Virus record (IMG/VR): IMGVR_UViG_3300023179_000464
Span: 1 to 25,607 of that record
Source: a virus
Length of the DNA: 25,607 bases
Reading direction: 5' to 3' (one strand)
Every line of letters begins with the position of its first letter. Positions within the stretch are counted from its first letter, which is position 1. Below are positions 13,003-19,711 of this stretch, piece by piece. Made by a program: the position numbers and the translations under genes. Under the pieces are notes generated by a model. It was not told the DNA's origin. It ran no database searches and worked only from the letters and a program-made list of their open reading frames with translations.

Positions 13003-13129
13003 AACTACGATGATGACCAGTTACTTTAGGGGAACTGGCTTACCCTCTCGAGCCTAGGCTTGATCGCGTTGCGTGGATTCCACGACTGCACCAAGTGTGC
13101 TCTGATACTGTCGGCCTCCGAATTAAGCT
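12971..13129 (-). ncRNA. Structured RNA candidate with terminator, ~160 nt
   Basis: No ORF between the 86-aa gene's stop and the next promoter. On the minus strand, helices CGTGG-aat-CCACG, CCAGTT...AACTGG and the self-complementary GCCTAGGC are followed by the terminator. Locally GC-richer than its flanks. A weak promoter TTGGTC-17-CTTAAT overlaps the end of the gene and would start it near GGAGGCCG. It may be an independent small RNA or a structured 3'UTR. No tRNA arms found. Confidence 0.55.
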
Positions 13130-13390
13130 TTATCCAATACGAATGACCAAAAACCCTGCATCATATGATTCTGCAGTAACAGTAATATTAAACTGCTTTG
13201 CACTACGATAAACACAAGAAATAGAAGGATATGGATAAAAGAATGCATCTCCCACATCTAGATTTCTCATAGTGTTCATGAGTTTTGAGGGCTTTTGGCC
13301 TCGATTACGCGTTCCATATCCGCGAAGAATACGATAACGCCCATAGTTTCCATCACGCTGAGTACCACGATAATTTTCTACAAATGTCAT
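13130..13390 (-). CDS. Hypothetical basic protein, 86 aa
   Basis: N-terminal Arg/Gly/Tyr-rich half (YRGTQRDGNYGRYRILRGYG), then MNTMRNLDVGDAFFYPYPSI, a helix-turn (YRSAKQFNITVTAES) and YDAGFLVIRIG. The second half follows a common small phage family, 'L-vGeSFfvp...S---a--rf---ft-r--dgGvRVwRi' (recalled). It is sometimes annotated as a DUF with possible DNA binding. Early, leaderless; followed by the structured RNA region. Confidence 0.72.
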   Translation of the reverse strand: MTFVENYRGTQRDGNYGRYRILRGYGTRNRGQKPSKLMNTMRNLDVGDAFFYPYPSISCVYRSAKQFNITVTAESYDAGFLVIRIG

Positions 13391-13397
13391 ACTACTA

Positions 13398-13425
13398 AAT
13401 ATATACGAAAATAAAGGACCGTCAA
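13398..13425 (-). promoter_or_regulatory. Sigma-70 promoter, leaderless start (86-aa gene)
   Basis: TTGACG (13420-13425), 16 nt, TATATT (13398-13403), 7 nt, ATG. The -35 includes the TGA stop of the methyltransferase gene in AAAGCTTGAC. Confidence 0.78.
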
Positions 13426-14108
13426 GCTTTTTTCTGCCCTACATATAAAAGAGTTCCATAATACCAGTCAGGAGCTCTACTATCTTCACGAGAAAGTATT
13501 CCGTTAAAAATATGATGGTAAACTTTAAGTTTTTCTTTAAAGAAATTATGATCAAGTTTTATAGGATGACCTACATCAGTTCTTAAATCTTCATGCTTAT
13601 CAAGATCTTCTTGAGATACTAAATCTTCTCCTATGATTAAAACCCCATCATCATTTAGTAGATTGTAAAGTTTATCCATACATAAGTGTGCATCACGTAC
13701 ATGAGGTAAAACATTAATACTTAAAACAACATCATACTTTTTAGATGTATCAATATCTTCTAGAGAAGAATAGATGGTCTTAGCATTGGTATTACTTATT
13801 ACAGTCCTAACGTTAAAGGGAGGGTGGTCAACAGCAATATATTCTTTTAACAAGGGATCGCTTAATGTAACGTCTTTTATTTGTGGAAACATCTTACAGA
13901 AGTATTCTGTATTTTTTGCATAAGGACCGCACCCCACCTCCAGAAATGAATTAAAATTATAGCCTTTTAAATATTCGAAATTTTTAAATTTATTAAACCA
14001 CCAAGTATTCCAATCCTCATAATTTTTTGGAGAGCCAAGCCAAACTCTTAACTCCCAATTTTGGGCTTTTTCCCAAGCATCTTTAGTACATATTGTTCTA
14101 TCAGCCAT
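13422..14108 (-). CDS. Class I SAM-dependent methyltransferase, 228 aa
   Basis: Motif I FLEVGCGP (55-62), acidic residue D84 after the second strand (VTLSDPL), YDVVLSINVLPHV (125-137) and DGVLIIGED (154-162): a Rossmann-type methyltransferase of the Methyltransf_11/23 kind. The substrate cannot be read; small-molecule or sugar methylation is more likely than DNA methylation because no DPPY/NPPY motif is present. It begins MADRTI from ATGGCTGAT behind a late box, just like the adhesin genes, so it is probably expressed late. Ends KKA-TGA inside the next -35. Confidence 0.85.
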   Translation of the reverse strand: MADRTICTKDAWEKAQNWELRVWLGSPKNYEDWNTWWFNKFKNFEYLKGYNFNSFLEVGCGPYAKNTEYFCKMFPQIKDVTLSDPLLKEYIAVDHPPFNVRTVISNTNAKTIYSSLEDIDTSKKYDVVLSINVLPHVRDAHLCMDKLYNLLNDDGVLIIGEDLVSQEDLDKHEDLRTDVGHPIKLDHNFFKEKLKVYHHIFNGILSREDSRAPDWYYGTLLYVGQKKA

Positions 14109-14113
14109 GGTAG

Positions 14114-14121
14114 TATTTAAA
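14114..14121 (-). promoter_or_regulatory. T4-like late promoter TTTAAATA, 5 nt from ATG
   Basis: TTTAAATA, CTACC, ATG of the methyltransferase; contains the TAA stop of the 14117 gene. Confidence 0.62.
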
Positions 14122-14413
14122 CCTTAATCTTTTTTACTCCAGTACTATCTTCAGGTGTCGTTTCAATACGAATTGGATAATAATAGGGTGTAACGTTTTT
14201 TGTAGAGTATTTAAAGAATACCCCAGGATAATAAGTCATGTATTTGTTACAGTAATTAGCTGCAGCTCTAACTGCTGCGTTAGGAGATAAAGCGCCAAAT
14301 ACTTTTCTATATGTTATTTCGGGTTTATGAGAAAAAACACAATCCGGATCTTCTACAGTTATTTCAACTTGCCAATACTTAGGAGCAGCACTTACTCTAT
14401 TAATTTTTGCCAT
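14117..14413 (-). CDS. Hypothetical protein, 98 aa
   Basis: MAKINRVSAAPKYWQVEITV EDPDC..., then YRKVFGALSPNAAVRAAANY and a tyrosine-rich strand region (YYYPIRIET). A strand-helix-strand core with no recognised family. The ATG overlaps the upstream stop by 14 nt, so translation is coupled. Confidence 0.7.
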   Translation of the reverse strand: MAKINRVSAAPKYWQVEITVEDPDCVFSHKPEITYRKVFGALSPNAAVRAAANYCNKYMTYYPGVFFKYSTKNVTPYYYPIRIETTPEDSTGVKKIKV

Positions 14414-14723
14414 AGCTACAATAAATGACTTCAGGTCTTAAAACACAAGGAACCCAATCAAAAAATTTCTTACCATCATTATCTAAAAAAATATGACTTC
14501 CTTTATAACAAATTGGCGGATCTAGTTTAAGCATATCTACTTCTAAAGCTGCCATAGTTTCTTTAACTTTATAGTCTCTAATTATATCTTTGTTAGTTTT
14601 TTCTTTTGAAGGTAAATCAAACTGCTTTAAAAGCTCTGTAAGAGTAGAAGGTCCAAATGAATATACCTGCTCTTTAGGGGTTAAATTGCCAAAATATTCA
14701 AAAATTTTCGAAATAAATTGCAT
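14400..14723 (-). CDS. Hypothetical protein, 107 aa
   Basis: Start chosen at MQFISKIFEYFGNLTPKEQV (TTATAATATTATG context). A longer in-frame start exists at 14786 but would overlap the 14681 gene by more than 100 nt. An AGGAGG lies about 16 nt upstream, too far for a normal Shine-Dalgarno. Contains GPSTLTELLKQFDLPSKEKT and CYKGSHIFLDNDGKKFFDW, a strand-turn pattern. Function unknown. Confidence 0.65.
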   Translation of the reverse strand: MQFISKIFEYFGNLTPKEQVYSFGPSTLTELLKQFDLPSKEKTNKDIIRDYKVKETMAALEVDMLKLDPPICYKGSHIFLDNDGKKFFDWVPCVLRPEVIYCSYGKN

Positions 14724-14842
14724 AATATTATAAAGCAAACGCCTCCTAAGAATCCTAATGATATAAGAAATAAACCTAAAGAGCAATCATTAATAAAAGC
14801 TTTAAATACCAAATATAACCAATTTTTTAATTTAGAAAACAT
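14681..14842 (-). CDS. Single-span membrane protein, 53 aa
   Basis: MFSKLKNWLYLVFKAFINDC, then a strongly hydrophobic segment LGLFLISLGFLGGVCFIILC (28-48) and LFRKFLNILAI. The ATG at 14842 overlaps the stop of the 58-aa gene. An upstream in-frame ATG would extend into that gene and is less likely. Positive residues N-terminal to the span suggest the N-terminus is inside. Function unknown. Confidence 0.62.
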   Translation of the reverse strand: MFSKLKNWLYLVFKAFINDCSLGLFLISLGFLGGVCFIILCNLFRKFLNILAI

Positions 14843-15008
14843 TTGTAGATTCTTTATAATCAATATCTACTGTGCTTAGATACTTCTCTAACTTATCTCT
14901 ATCTAATTTAGTTTTAAATCTATCCTCAACATCGTCAATAATTGCATTGAGTAATTTGTCGTTATTAACAATAGAAGTTAAAACCATGTCAAATATTCTA
15001 CTTTTCAT
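14832..15008 (-). CDS. Hypothetical acidic helical protein, 58 aa
   Basis: MKSRIFDMVLTSIVNNDKLL NAIIDDVEDRFK..., mostly helix, ending STVDIDYKESTNVF. Starts in a 4-nt ATGA overlap with the 51-aa gene before it. No family recognised. Confidence 0.58.
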   Translation of the reverse strand: MKSRIFDMVLTSIVNNDKLLNAIIDDVEDRFKTKLDRDKLEKYLSTVDIDYKESTNVF

Positions 15009-15160
15009 AAACCATTTCTAAGTTTAACTTGTTCGTTAATAGATTCAACTATCACTACATTTTCTTTCATTTCTATTACATCACTTACTCTAAGCCTGGC
15101 ATCAGGAAGACCTGCATTTAGAGTCCAGGCAATATAAAATAATGAAATAGGATCCCACAT
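15005..15160 (-). CDS. Hypothetical protein, 51 aa
   Basis: MWDPISLFYIAWTLNAGLPD ARLRVSD..., then EMKENVVIVESINEQVKLRN. A short hydrophobic helix followed by a probable beta hairpin. Lies 1 nt past the stop of the 55-aa gene (TAA-T-ATG) and overlaps the next by 4 nt, so it is embedded in a coupled chain. Function unknown. Confidence 0.55.
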   Translation of the reverse strand: MWDPISLFYIAWTLNAGLPDARLRVSDVIEMKENVVIVESINEQVKLRNGL

Positions 15161-15161
15161 A

Positions 15162-15329
15162 TTATTGTGATTCTTGGTAAATAAAGATCTGAGCTAAAAA
15201 AATATTATCACCAGCTTTTTGCTGAGCAATAGATCTAGCCTCCTCGAGGCTACTAGCATTTACGCTTTCATAGCCCAAGAACATTCTTCCGCGGTTACTG
15301 AATTCATATTTTTCAAAGCAATATTTCAT
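15162..15329 (-). CDS. Hypothetical protein, 55 aa
   Basis: MKYCFEKYEFSNRGRMFLGY ESVNASSLEEARSIAQQKAG..., then FLAQIFIYQESQ. A strand-helix-strand fold with the SLEEAR-x-IAQ helix typical of small phage/bacterial proteins of unknown function. First gene of a six-gene early unit behind its own promoter; predicted leaderless. Confidence 0.68.
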   Translation of the reverse strand: MKYCFEKYEFSNRGRMFLGYESVNASSLEEARSIAQQKAGDNIFLAQIFIYQESQ

Positions 15330-15335
15330 TTTACA

Positions 15336-15364
15336 AGTATAAAGGATTTATTTTTTCTTTGCAA
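15336..15364 (-). promoter_or_regulatory. Sigma-70 promoter, leaderless start (55-aa gene)
   Basis: TTGCAA (15359-15364), 17 nt, TATACT (15336-15341), TGTAAA, ATG. Lies within the last codons of the 15348 gene. Confidence 0.75.
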
Positions 15365-15584
15365 GTCTTTTAGTTTCGAAATTCCATAATCCCATTTTGC
15401 GTTGAAAATCTTTTTCTTCATAATCAGCTCTCGCTTTATAATATGTTTCTAATACCTTCTCTCCCTCAACATCTCTAAAAGTATCTACCCACCCTAGATC
15501 TTCTCCCATCCAAGTAGAGTATTCATACTTACAGCCTTTAAGCATTCTACCTTTAAACTTTTTCTTTTGATACATTTTAGGCAC
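15348..15584 (-). CDS. Basic hypothetical protein, 78 aa
   Basis: GTG start overlapping the upstream stop, with an ATG 9 nt further in as an alternative. (V/M)PKMYQKKKFKGRMLKGCKY, then WMGEDLGWVDTFRDVEG and a helical basic tail ending ETKRLAKKK. Possible nucleic-acid contact; no family recognised. Confidence 0.65.
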   Translation of the reverse strand: MPKMYQKKKFKGRMLKGCKYEYSTWMGEDLGWVDTFRDVEGEKVLETYYKARADYEEKDFQRKMGLWNFETKRLAKKK

Positions 15585-16053
15585 AGGAAGTTACCTCCTC
15601 AACAATATCCTCCTTAGACGCTAGAAATGCCTTATGAAAGACATTATCAAATGCCTCATCATTAAAGCAAATACGGTTACAATTTCCTAGCCATGCTTCA
15701 TCTAAGTCAATAATCCTACCTTCGCGTCTTAGCTTATTCCAGCTAACTACCTGATAGCATCCAAAATACTCTCCGTGGTTAAAAGGCTTACTAATACCGC
15801 CCTTACCTGTATCCCAACCAAAAGTAAGGATAGCATAATCAACACGCACATTCTTAAAAAGCTCCTTAGTTTTCTCTTCTTCTCTTAGCAATTGTTTTTG
15901 AAACTTCTTATCATCTTCCATACCGCTATAAGGCTTATACCAGAATTTCATATGATATACTTTTTTAGTCTCTGCCAATCCATTAGTTTCAAATTGAACA
16001 TTCATCCAAGTATACTTTTTAGGACTTATTAGTTTATAGATATATGCGCTCAT
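15577..16053 (-). CDS. Hypothetical protein, 158 aa
   Basis: MSAYIYKLISPKKYTWMNVQ, KVYHMKFWYKPYSG, a charged helix (QKQLLREEEKTKELFKNVRV), then DYAILTFGWDTGKGGISKPF and GEYFGCYQVV. It is larger than its neighbours and mixed alpha/beta. No known catalytic motif seen. ATGA overlap with the 46-aa coiled-coil gene. Likely a phage-specific accessory protein. Confidence 0.72.
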   Translation of the reverse strand: MSAYIYKLISPKKYTWMNVQFETNGLAETKKVYHMKFWYKPYSGMEDDKKFQKQLLREEEKTKELFKNVRVDYAILTFGWDTGKGGISKPFNHGEYFGCYQVVSWNKLRREGRIIDLDEAWLGNCNRICFNDEAFDNVFHKAFLASKEDIVEEVTSCA

Positions 16054-16190
16054 TTTTTAATTCTCTTATTATACGTATTAATAAAATCTTCTATCATCTT
16101 CTCGAGATTAGAGATGTATTTACGAAGCTTATCGTTTTCTTCCCTAAGACTTTCTAAAGCTTCTTCGAACAATTTATCACTGTAGCCCAT
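16050..16190 (-). CDS. Small coiled-coil protein, 46 aa
   Basis: MGYSDKLFEEALESLREEND KLRKYISNLEKMIEDFINTY then NKRIKK. Heptad spacing of Leu/Ile runs from residue 7 to about 42, which predicts one amphipathic helix able to dimerise. The start lies within the end of the 16177 gene and the stop overlaps the next ATG (ATGA). Confidence 0.62.
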   Translation of the reverse strand: MGYSDKLFEEALESLREENDKLRKYISNLEKMIEDFINTYNKRIKK

Positions 16191-16317
16191 TTTTTAAAGT
16201 CTCAATAAAAAGTTGAGCTTCCTCCTCAGTATCGAAAGTACCTAATACTTCCTCTTTATCAACAACATTGTAATAAGGGAGTCTACCATCATATTCTTCA
16301 ACTATTTTCATTTTCAT
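16177..16317 (-). CDS. Hypothetical protein, 46 aa
   Basis: The start at MKMKIVEEYDGRLPYYNVVD (GGAGT directly upstream) replaces a longer out-of-phase extension through the previous gene. The product has strand-turn-strand and a final helix, KEEVLGTFDTEEEAQLFIET LKNGLQ. This is the common small fold with '-T-EEA--fi'. Overlaps 16298 by 20 nt. Confidence 0.62.
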   Translation of the reverse strand: MKMKIVEEYDGRLPYYNVVDKEEVLGTFDTEEEAQLFIETLKNGLQ

Positions 16318-16894
16318 ACTCCTTGAACGAAACATGCATTGCGACATTTTTAATACTAGGATGAATATTTTTAAGCTTGAATCCTGGAGAGCACTTACAC
16401 ATACTACACCCGGCATAGGGGCTAAAGGTTCGATTATAAAATCCACTCTTGTTTAGCCATTCAGACAGCACCATATAAAAACCAGGAAAATCCCATGAAG
16501 TTTCACTATCAACAGTCTTGGCTTTATATTCAATCTCAGAGCCAAGAATAAGAAGATAAGTATTCATAATCTTTACTTCTTTACGATTATAGATACGCCA
16601 TTCTTTATCCATAACCTCGTCCTTGCCTTTAGGCCCAGGAGCTAGCTCGATATGATAAAATTTACAAGAAGTATCTAGCTCATGAGGGCTTCGTTCTCCG
16701 CTAACAAATAAGATGTTGTTCTTAGCAGTATAACGGTCTGAATAACGAGGACTAAACGAAATATTAGCTTGTATCCTCCCTGTAGGAAGTCTAAGAAAGT
16801 TATTAGTATCGTGGACATCAAACGTAAAATCTTTACTGTAAAGGCGATCAAAAAGCTTTTCGCTACTAATATTGGTATCTTCTGCAATCATCAT
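16298..16894 (-). CDS. Hypothetical protein with CxxCxC cluster, 198 aa
   Basis: Mixed alpha/beta protein with NILFVSGERSPHELDTSCKF, NRKEVKIMNTYLLILGSEIE, and a conspicuous YAGCSMCKCSPGF (160-172) giving cysteines 163, 166 and 168. The 'PYaGCs-C-CSPGF' pattern recurs in phage proteins of unknown function (recalled) and suggests a metal site. It leads a five-gene early unit; predicted leaderless with two consecutive ATG codons at the transcription start. Confidence 0.75.
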   Translation of the reverse strand: MMIAEDTNISSEKLFDRLYSKDFTFDVHDTNNFLRLPTGRIQANISFSPRYSDRYTAKNNILFVSGERSPHELDTSCKFYHIELAPGPKGKDEVMDKEWRIYNRKEVKIMNTYLLILGSEIEYKAKTVDSETSWDFPGFYMVLSEWLNKSGFYNRTFSPYAGCSMCKCSPGFKLKNIHPSIKNVAMHVSFKEYENENS

Positions 16895-16900
16895 AAGTAT

Positions 16901-16928
16901 ATTATGAAGGAATATTATTTTAAGTCAA
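16901..16928 (-). promoter_or_regulatory. Sigma-70 promoter, leaderless start (198-aa gene)
   Basis: TTGACT (16923-16928), 16 nt, CATAAT (16901-16906), ATACTT, ATGATG. The -35 is inside the last codons of the 16915 gene. Confidence 0.82.
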
Positions 16929-17154
16929 TATTTTTTTCTGCTTCTTTAGCTTGTTTATAATCAAGGTGTTGAGACGCATCAATAGTAAAATCTAAAAGAA
17001 GATCAAACAGTTCATTTAAATCTTTATTTTTACGGATAACATCTCTTGTAGATGGTGATAGCTTTAAAAGATATTCATGAAATAAATTGCTGTATCTTGT
17101 TATAAAACAGCTATCTATTACGCTTTGAACATCTTCTTTTAAAATTTTTTTCAA
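16915..17154 (-). CDS. Hypothetical helical protein, about 79 aa, TTG start uncertain
   Basis: Opens from TTG as (L/M)KKILKEDVQSVIDSCFITR..., all-helical, with LLKLSPSTRDVIRKNKDLNE and a LFDLLLDFTIDASQHLDYKQ region. No ATG lies near the expected N-terminus; TTG within TATAAATTTG is the best candidate. It overlaps the 44-aa membrane ORF. Function unknown. Confidence 0.6.
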   Translation of the reverse strand: MKKILKEDVQSVIDSCFITRYSNLFHEYLLKLSPSTRDVIRKNKDLNELFDLLLDFTIDASQHLDYKQAKEAEKNIDLK

Positions 17155-17245
17155 ATTTATAATCTTGATACTTATTATATATCTTTAAAATAATTACTGC
17201 TACAAGTAATAAACAGCTTACTACAATTTCAATAAGTTTCCTCAC
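17111..17245 (-). CDS. Possible membrane peptide, 44 aa, GTG start
   Basis: (V/M)RKLIEIVVSCLLLVAVIIL, one hydrophobic segment, followed by a basic tail KRRCSKRNR. The GTG lies inside the end of the 17229 gene, and the 3' part overlaps the start of 16915 in another frame by 44 nt. That overlap is larger than usual here, so either the C-terminus or one of the two starts may be wrong. Confidence 0.4.
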   Translation of the reverse strand: MRKLIEIVVSCLLLVAVIILKIYNKYQDYKFEKNFKRRCSKRNR

Positions 17246-17507
17246 CCTCATTATTTAATTCAAACCCCTCATCTTCTAGAATAAGTTGTGCACCATCTAT
17301 AGCAATATTAATAGCATCTTCAATATCACCTGAATCAAGGCACTCTACAATAGCCTCCATTTCACTGGCTACAGTAACAGTATCGGGAAGATCGTCTATT
17401 GATAAAGGACAATGTTTATTAATCTCAAGGTTTAACAGCCAGCGAGCAACCTCATAGTTATCGTGCCCGGCATCAATATATTCTTTTACTTTAGAAGTTG
17501 TAATCAT
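17229..17507 (-). CDS. Acidic hypothetical protein, 92 aa
   Basis: Start at MITTSKVKEYIDAGHDNYEV is chosen because it overlaps the upstream stop by only 17 nt. A start at 17573 would overlap by 83. Sequence includes ARWLLNLEINK and a strongly acidic helical C-half (DSGDIEDAINIAIDGAQLIL). No family recognised. Confidence 0.68.
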   Translation of the reverse strand: MITTSKVKEYIDAGHDNYEVARWLLNLEINKHCPLSIDDLPDTVTVASEMEAIVECLDSGDIEDAINIAIDGAQLILEDEGFELNNEGEETY

Positions 17508-17868
17508 AAAATTTTTGTGCTTGTTCTCCTTTCCTATGAAGACCGAACTTACTATAACGCGTTTGTTGACCAACCTCGCACCAGCGCCTGGCCTTAGAAC
17601 GCCAGCTTAGAATCTTTATCTTGTTATTAGGGTTACTAGTAAGTTTATATTCCTGATTATGATTATCAGCAAAATGGCCGCAGAAGCCCCCTGGATAAAA
17701 GTCTTTAGGCTTACGAGTAATTTCAGCATCAAACTCTCTAATCTTAATCCTTCGAGGACTAACAACTTCAATTACCTCCCAAGCATCACGATCAGTATAA
17801 TGAAACTCTGTAACATGTTGACCCACAAAAGGACTCTCTTCTGGTAATGTCGATGTCTTAGCTTTCAT
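17491..17868 (-). CDS. Hypothetical phage protein, 125 aa
   Basis: FVGQHVTEFHYTDRDAWEVI EVVSPRRIKIREFDAEI..., then EYKLTSNPNNKIKILSWRSK ARRWCEVG and a FGLHRKGEQAQKFYDYNF end. This order (SDR-a-tii-v---g, Y-y--np, lr--GrW-e-G, f-iG-r--Y-DfsF) is a widespread phage protein of unknown function that I recognise by pattern. Early and predicted leaderless; coupled to 17229. Confidence 0.75.
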   Translation of the reverse strand: MKAKTSTLPEESPFVGQHVTEFHYTDRDAWEVIEVVSPRRIKIREFDAEITRKPKDFYPGGFCGHFADNHNQEYKLTSNPNNKIKILSWRSKARRWCEVGQQTRYSKFGLHRKGEQAQKFYDYNF

Positions 17869-17874
17869 ACAAAT

Positions 17875-17902
17875 ATTATGGCTGAATATTAAATTTACGC
17901 AA
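17875..17902 (-). promoter_or_regulatory. Sigma-70 promoter, leaderless start (125-aa gene)
   Basis: TTGCGT (17897-17902), 16 nt, CATAAT (17875-17880), ATTTGT, ATG. Contains the end of the nuclease gene; again AAGCTTG at the -35. Confidence 0.75.
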
Positions 17903-19043
17903 GCTTTATTTTGAAAGGTCTAAAATGATTAATACGTCGACGAAGTAGTTGACTGAACGCCTCTAACTTCGCATACCTATTGTTATTCTTATCAGTCTGA
18001 ATATATTCTGGTTTATCATCTAGGTAATCTAACATAGACTCTCTATCATATTCAACTGCCCAACCGGTATTTGTATCTACATGTATCATACGATGATTTG
18101 CTTTATCTTTGATTTCATCCGGATATACATAGAACATCCCGTTAGACATATTTCCCTTTACATCTGCGGTATAACTATTCTTCCACGAATCTTTTTTGAA
18201 CTCAAAATCAATACCTTGTAACTGTTTATCGCGCCTATCATGAAACCAAGTTACTTTGTTATAAACATTTTTAAGATATGAATGAACTAGTTCTTCTGCT
18301 TTAACTCCTTTACGAACATTAGGTTTATCGCCAAACGCACCAATTACTGACTTAGTCCATTTAGAAGTAACTCTATCACTCACTTTCTTATTATCGTTGG
18401 ACGAAGATAATAGTTCAACTTCTTTATGATATTCTTCTCTTAATTCTTTAAACTTCTCTAACCAATTTTCTCGTTTATCTTGAAATACTTGAACCTCACC
18501 GGTCTCACAGGTAATAAGAATGGTAAGATCTGAAATTGCAATTCCGGTACGCTCTTCAAACATATAACTATATGCGGTTGCTTGCATAAAGTAATCCCAA
18601 ATCCATTCTTTTTGTTTAAACTTAGAGCTTGTCTTAAAGTCTATAATAGAAGGCTTTCCTTCGTATTTACCGATACAATCTACTTGCCCAGCTACTCGTA
18701 ACTCATTGGAATATAAATGTTGTTCAAGACAAATAATATCAGAGATTTTATCTAATAAAGGGGTAAACCTATTAAACATCTCTCCAATACTTTCCGTAAT
18801 AGGTTCTTTTTTAAGATATTGCTCACAGTTATTATGAAAGTTATTACCTCTAATAGTAGCCGCTTTACTAATCTCTTTAGCTACTTCCTCGCCAACACGC
18901 TCGCGCCACTCTTTTAATTGTTCTTTTTTACGTTTAGATATAACCGTTGTTACTGAAGGATAATTAGTACCGTCAGGAGTAACGTAATATCTTGTTCCCG
19001 ATTCCAGAGTTACCTTCTGTAACACCGGCAGTTGTATGTTCAT
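17895..19043 (-). CDS. Double PD-(D/E)XK nuclease (MGME1/RecB-like plus second domain), 382 aa
   Basis: Domain 1 (about 18-215) has the MGME1/RecB/Cas4-type order: YPSVTTVIS (28-36), RGNNFHNNCE (65-74, H70), AGQVDCIG (118-125, D122), IIDFKTS (133-139, D135 and K137) and QATAYSYMF (154-162). This predicts an exonuclease on single-stranded or flap DNA ends. Domain 2 (about 240-345) independently shows KAEELV (E250/E251), GIDF (D279) and ADVK (D294-x-K296), which is the catalytic layout of a second PD-(D/E)XK fold. Phage exonucleases of this type usually have one domain (general knowledge). It fits recombination or DNA degradation alongside the RadA-like ATPase. Early promoter; monocistronic. 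Confidence 0.82.
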   Translation of the reverse strand: MNIQLPVLQKVTLESGTRYYVTPDGTNYPSVTTVISKRKKEQLKEWRERVGEEVAKEISKAATIRGNNFHNNCEQYLKKEPITESIGEMFNRFTPLLDKISDIICLEQHLYSNELRVAGQVDCIGKYEGKPSIIDFKTSSKFKQKEWIWDYFMQATAYSYMFEERTGIAISDLTILITCETGEVQVFQDKRENWLEKFKELREEYHKEVELLSSSNDNKKVSDRVTSKWTKSVIGAFGDKPNVRKGVKAEELVHSYLKNVYNKVTWFHDRRDKQLQGIDFEFKKDSWKNSYTADVKGNMSNGMFYVYPDEIKDKANHRMIHVDTNTGWAVEYDRESMLDYLDDKPEYIQTDKNNNRYAKLEAFSQLLRRRINHFRPFKIKLA

Positions 19044-19050
19044 TCCCTAT

Positions 19051-19079
19051 ATGTTAGGTGACTTTACAATTATAGTCAA
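19051..19079 (-). promoter_or_regulatory. Sigma-70 promoter, near-leaderless (nuclease gene)
   Basis: TTGACT (19074-19079), 17 nt, TAACAT (19051-19056), ATAGGGA, ATG. The -35 lies in AAAGCTTGAC. The -10 is weaker than usual. Confidence 0.65.
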
Positions 19080-19092
19080 GCTTTTTTATATA

Positions 19093-19710
19093 TTATACTT
19101 TAGTAATATAGACCTGTGCATATCGCTCCATTAAACCGGAGCTAACAGGAAACCCTAAATCGTATGAATTTCCTCGAGGGCCAGAAAGCCAATACTGTAA
19201 TTCAAAAGAGGAAAGTTCTGATAAGGATACTAGAGTAGGTGTAACTTTGCTTGAATATGCTCCACTACTTCCGGTGGCAAGGTGTGATCTAACGCTTAAA
19301 CCTCCTGCAACAACAGCTGCTGTTGGTTCAACTTTTAATATTCTATGCATAGCATTATTTTGACTATTATTATCATTAAAAAATATTCCTTCTGCTTCTA
19401 ATATGTAATTACCGGCTCCTAGCCACCACCTTCTTCCTAAAGTCAAATCCTTTACAATATTATTTTGATTATATATAATTGTATTGAGGCTTCTTGAAGT
19501 CCAGGAAGAAGCAGCTGCTGAGCCTCCTGCAGTCCCGGAAGCAAGATCATAAGTTATACATGCGCGTGAAGGTGAATTAACAATACTACTATAATCTACA
19601 GGCAGTGCTGATATCAATGCTCTATTAGTAGATGTTCCTGTTGAAAAAGGAATAGAGCTATTGCCTATAGGCGTGCCTTGAGTTAGCTGCGATATTGTTA
19701 CGTCAGCCAT
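19093..19710 (-). CDS. MAD-module fibre protein with TNF/C1q-like C-domain, 205 aa
   Basis: MAD module (MADVTISQLTQGTPIGNSSI, 1-36). From about residue 45 the order is CITYDLASGTAGGSAAASSW, TSRSLNTI, an AGNYILEAEGIFF strand and SSFELQYWLSG, ending YAQVYITKV. This is typical of the jelly-roll (C1q/TNF-like) heads found on phage fibres, which trimerise and bind receptors or glycans. Last gene of a four-gene late unit (22164 to 19093) with 1-nt gaps (TAA-T-ATG). Confidence 0.82.
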   Translation of the reverse strand: MADVTISQLTQGTPIGNSSIPFSTGTSTNRALISALPVDYSSIVNSPSRACITYDLASGTAGGSAAASSWTSRSLNTIIYNQNNIVKDLTLGRRWWLGAGNYILEAEGIFFNDNNSQNNAMHRILKVEPTAAVVAGGLSVRSHLATGSSGAYSSKVTPTLVSLSELSSFELQYWLSGPRGNSYDLGFPVSSGLMERYAQVYITKV

Positions 19711-19711
19711 A

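Noticed and set aside
16675-16887. 70-codon minus ORF
   Set aside because: Alternative frame inside the 198-aa gene, no separate start signal.
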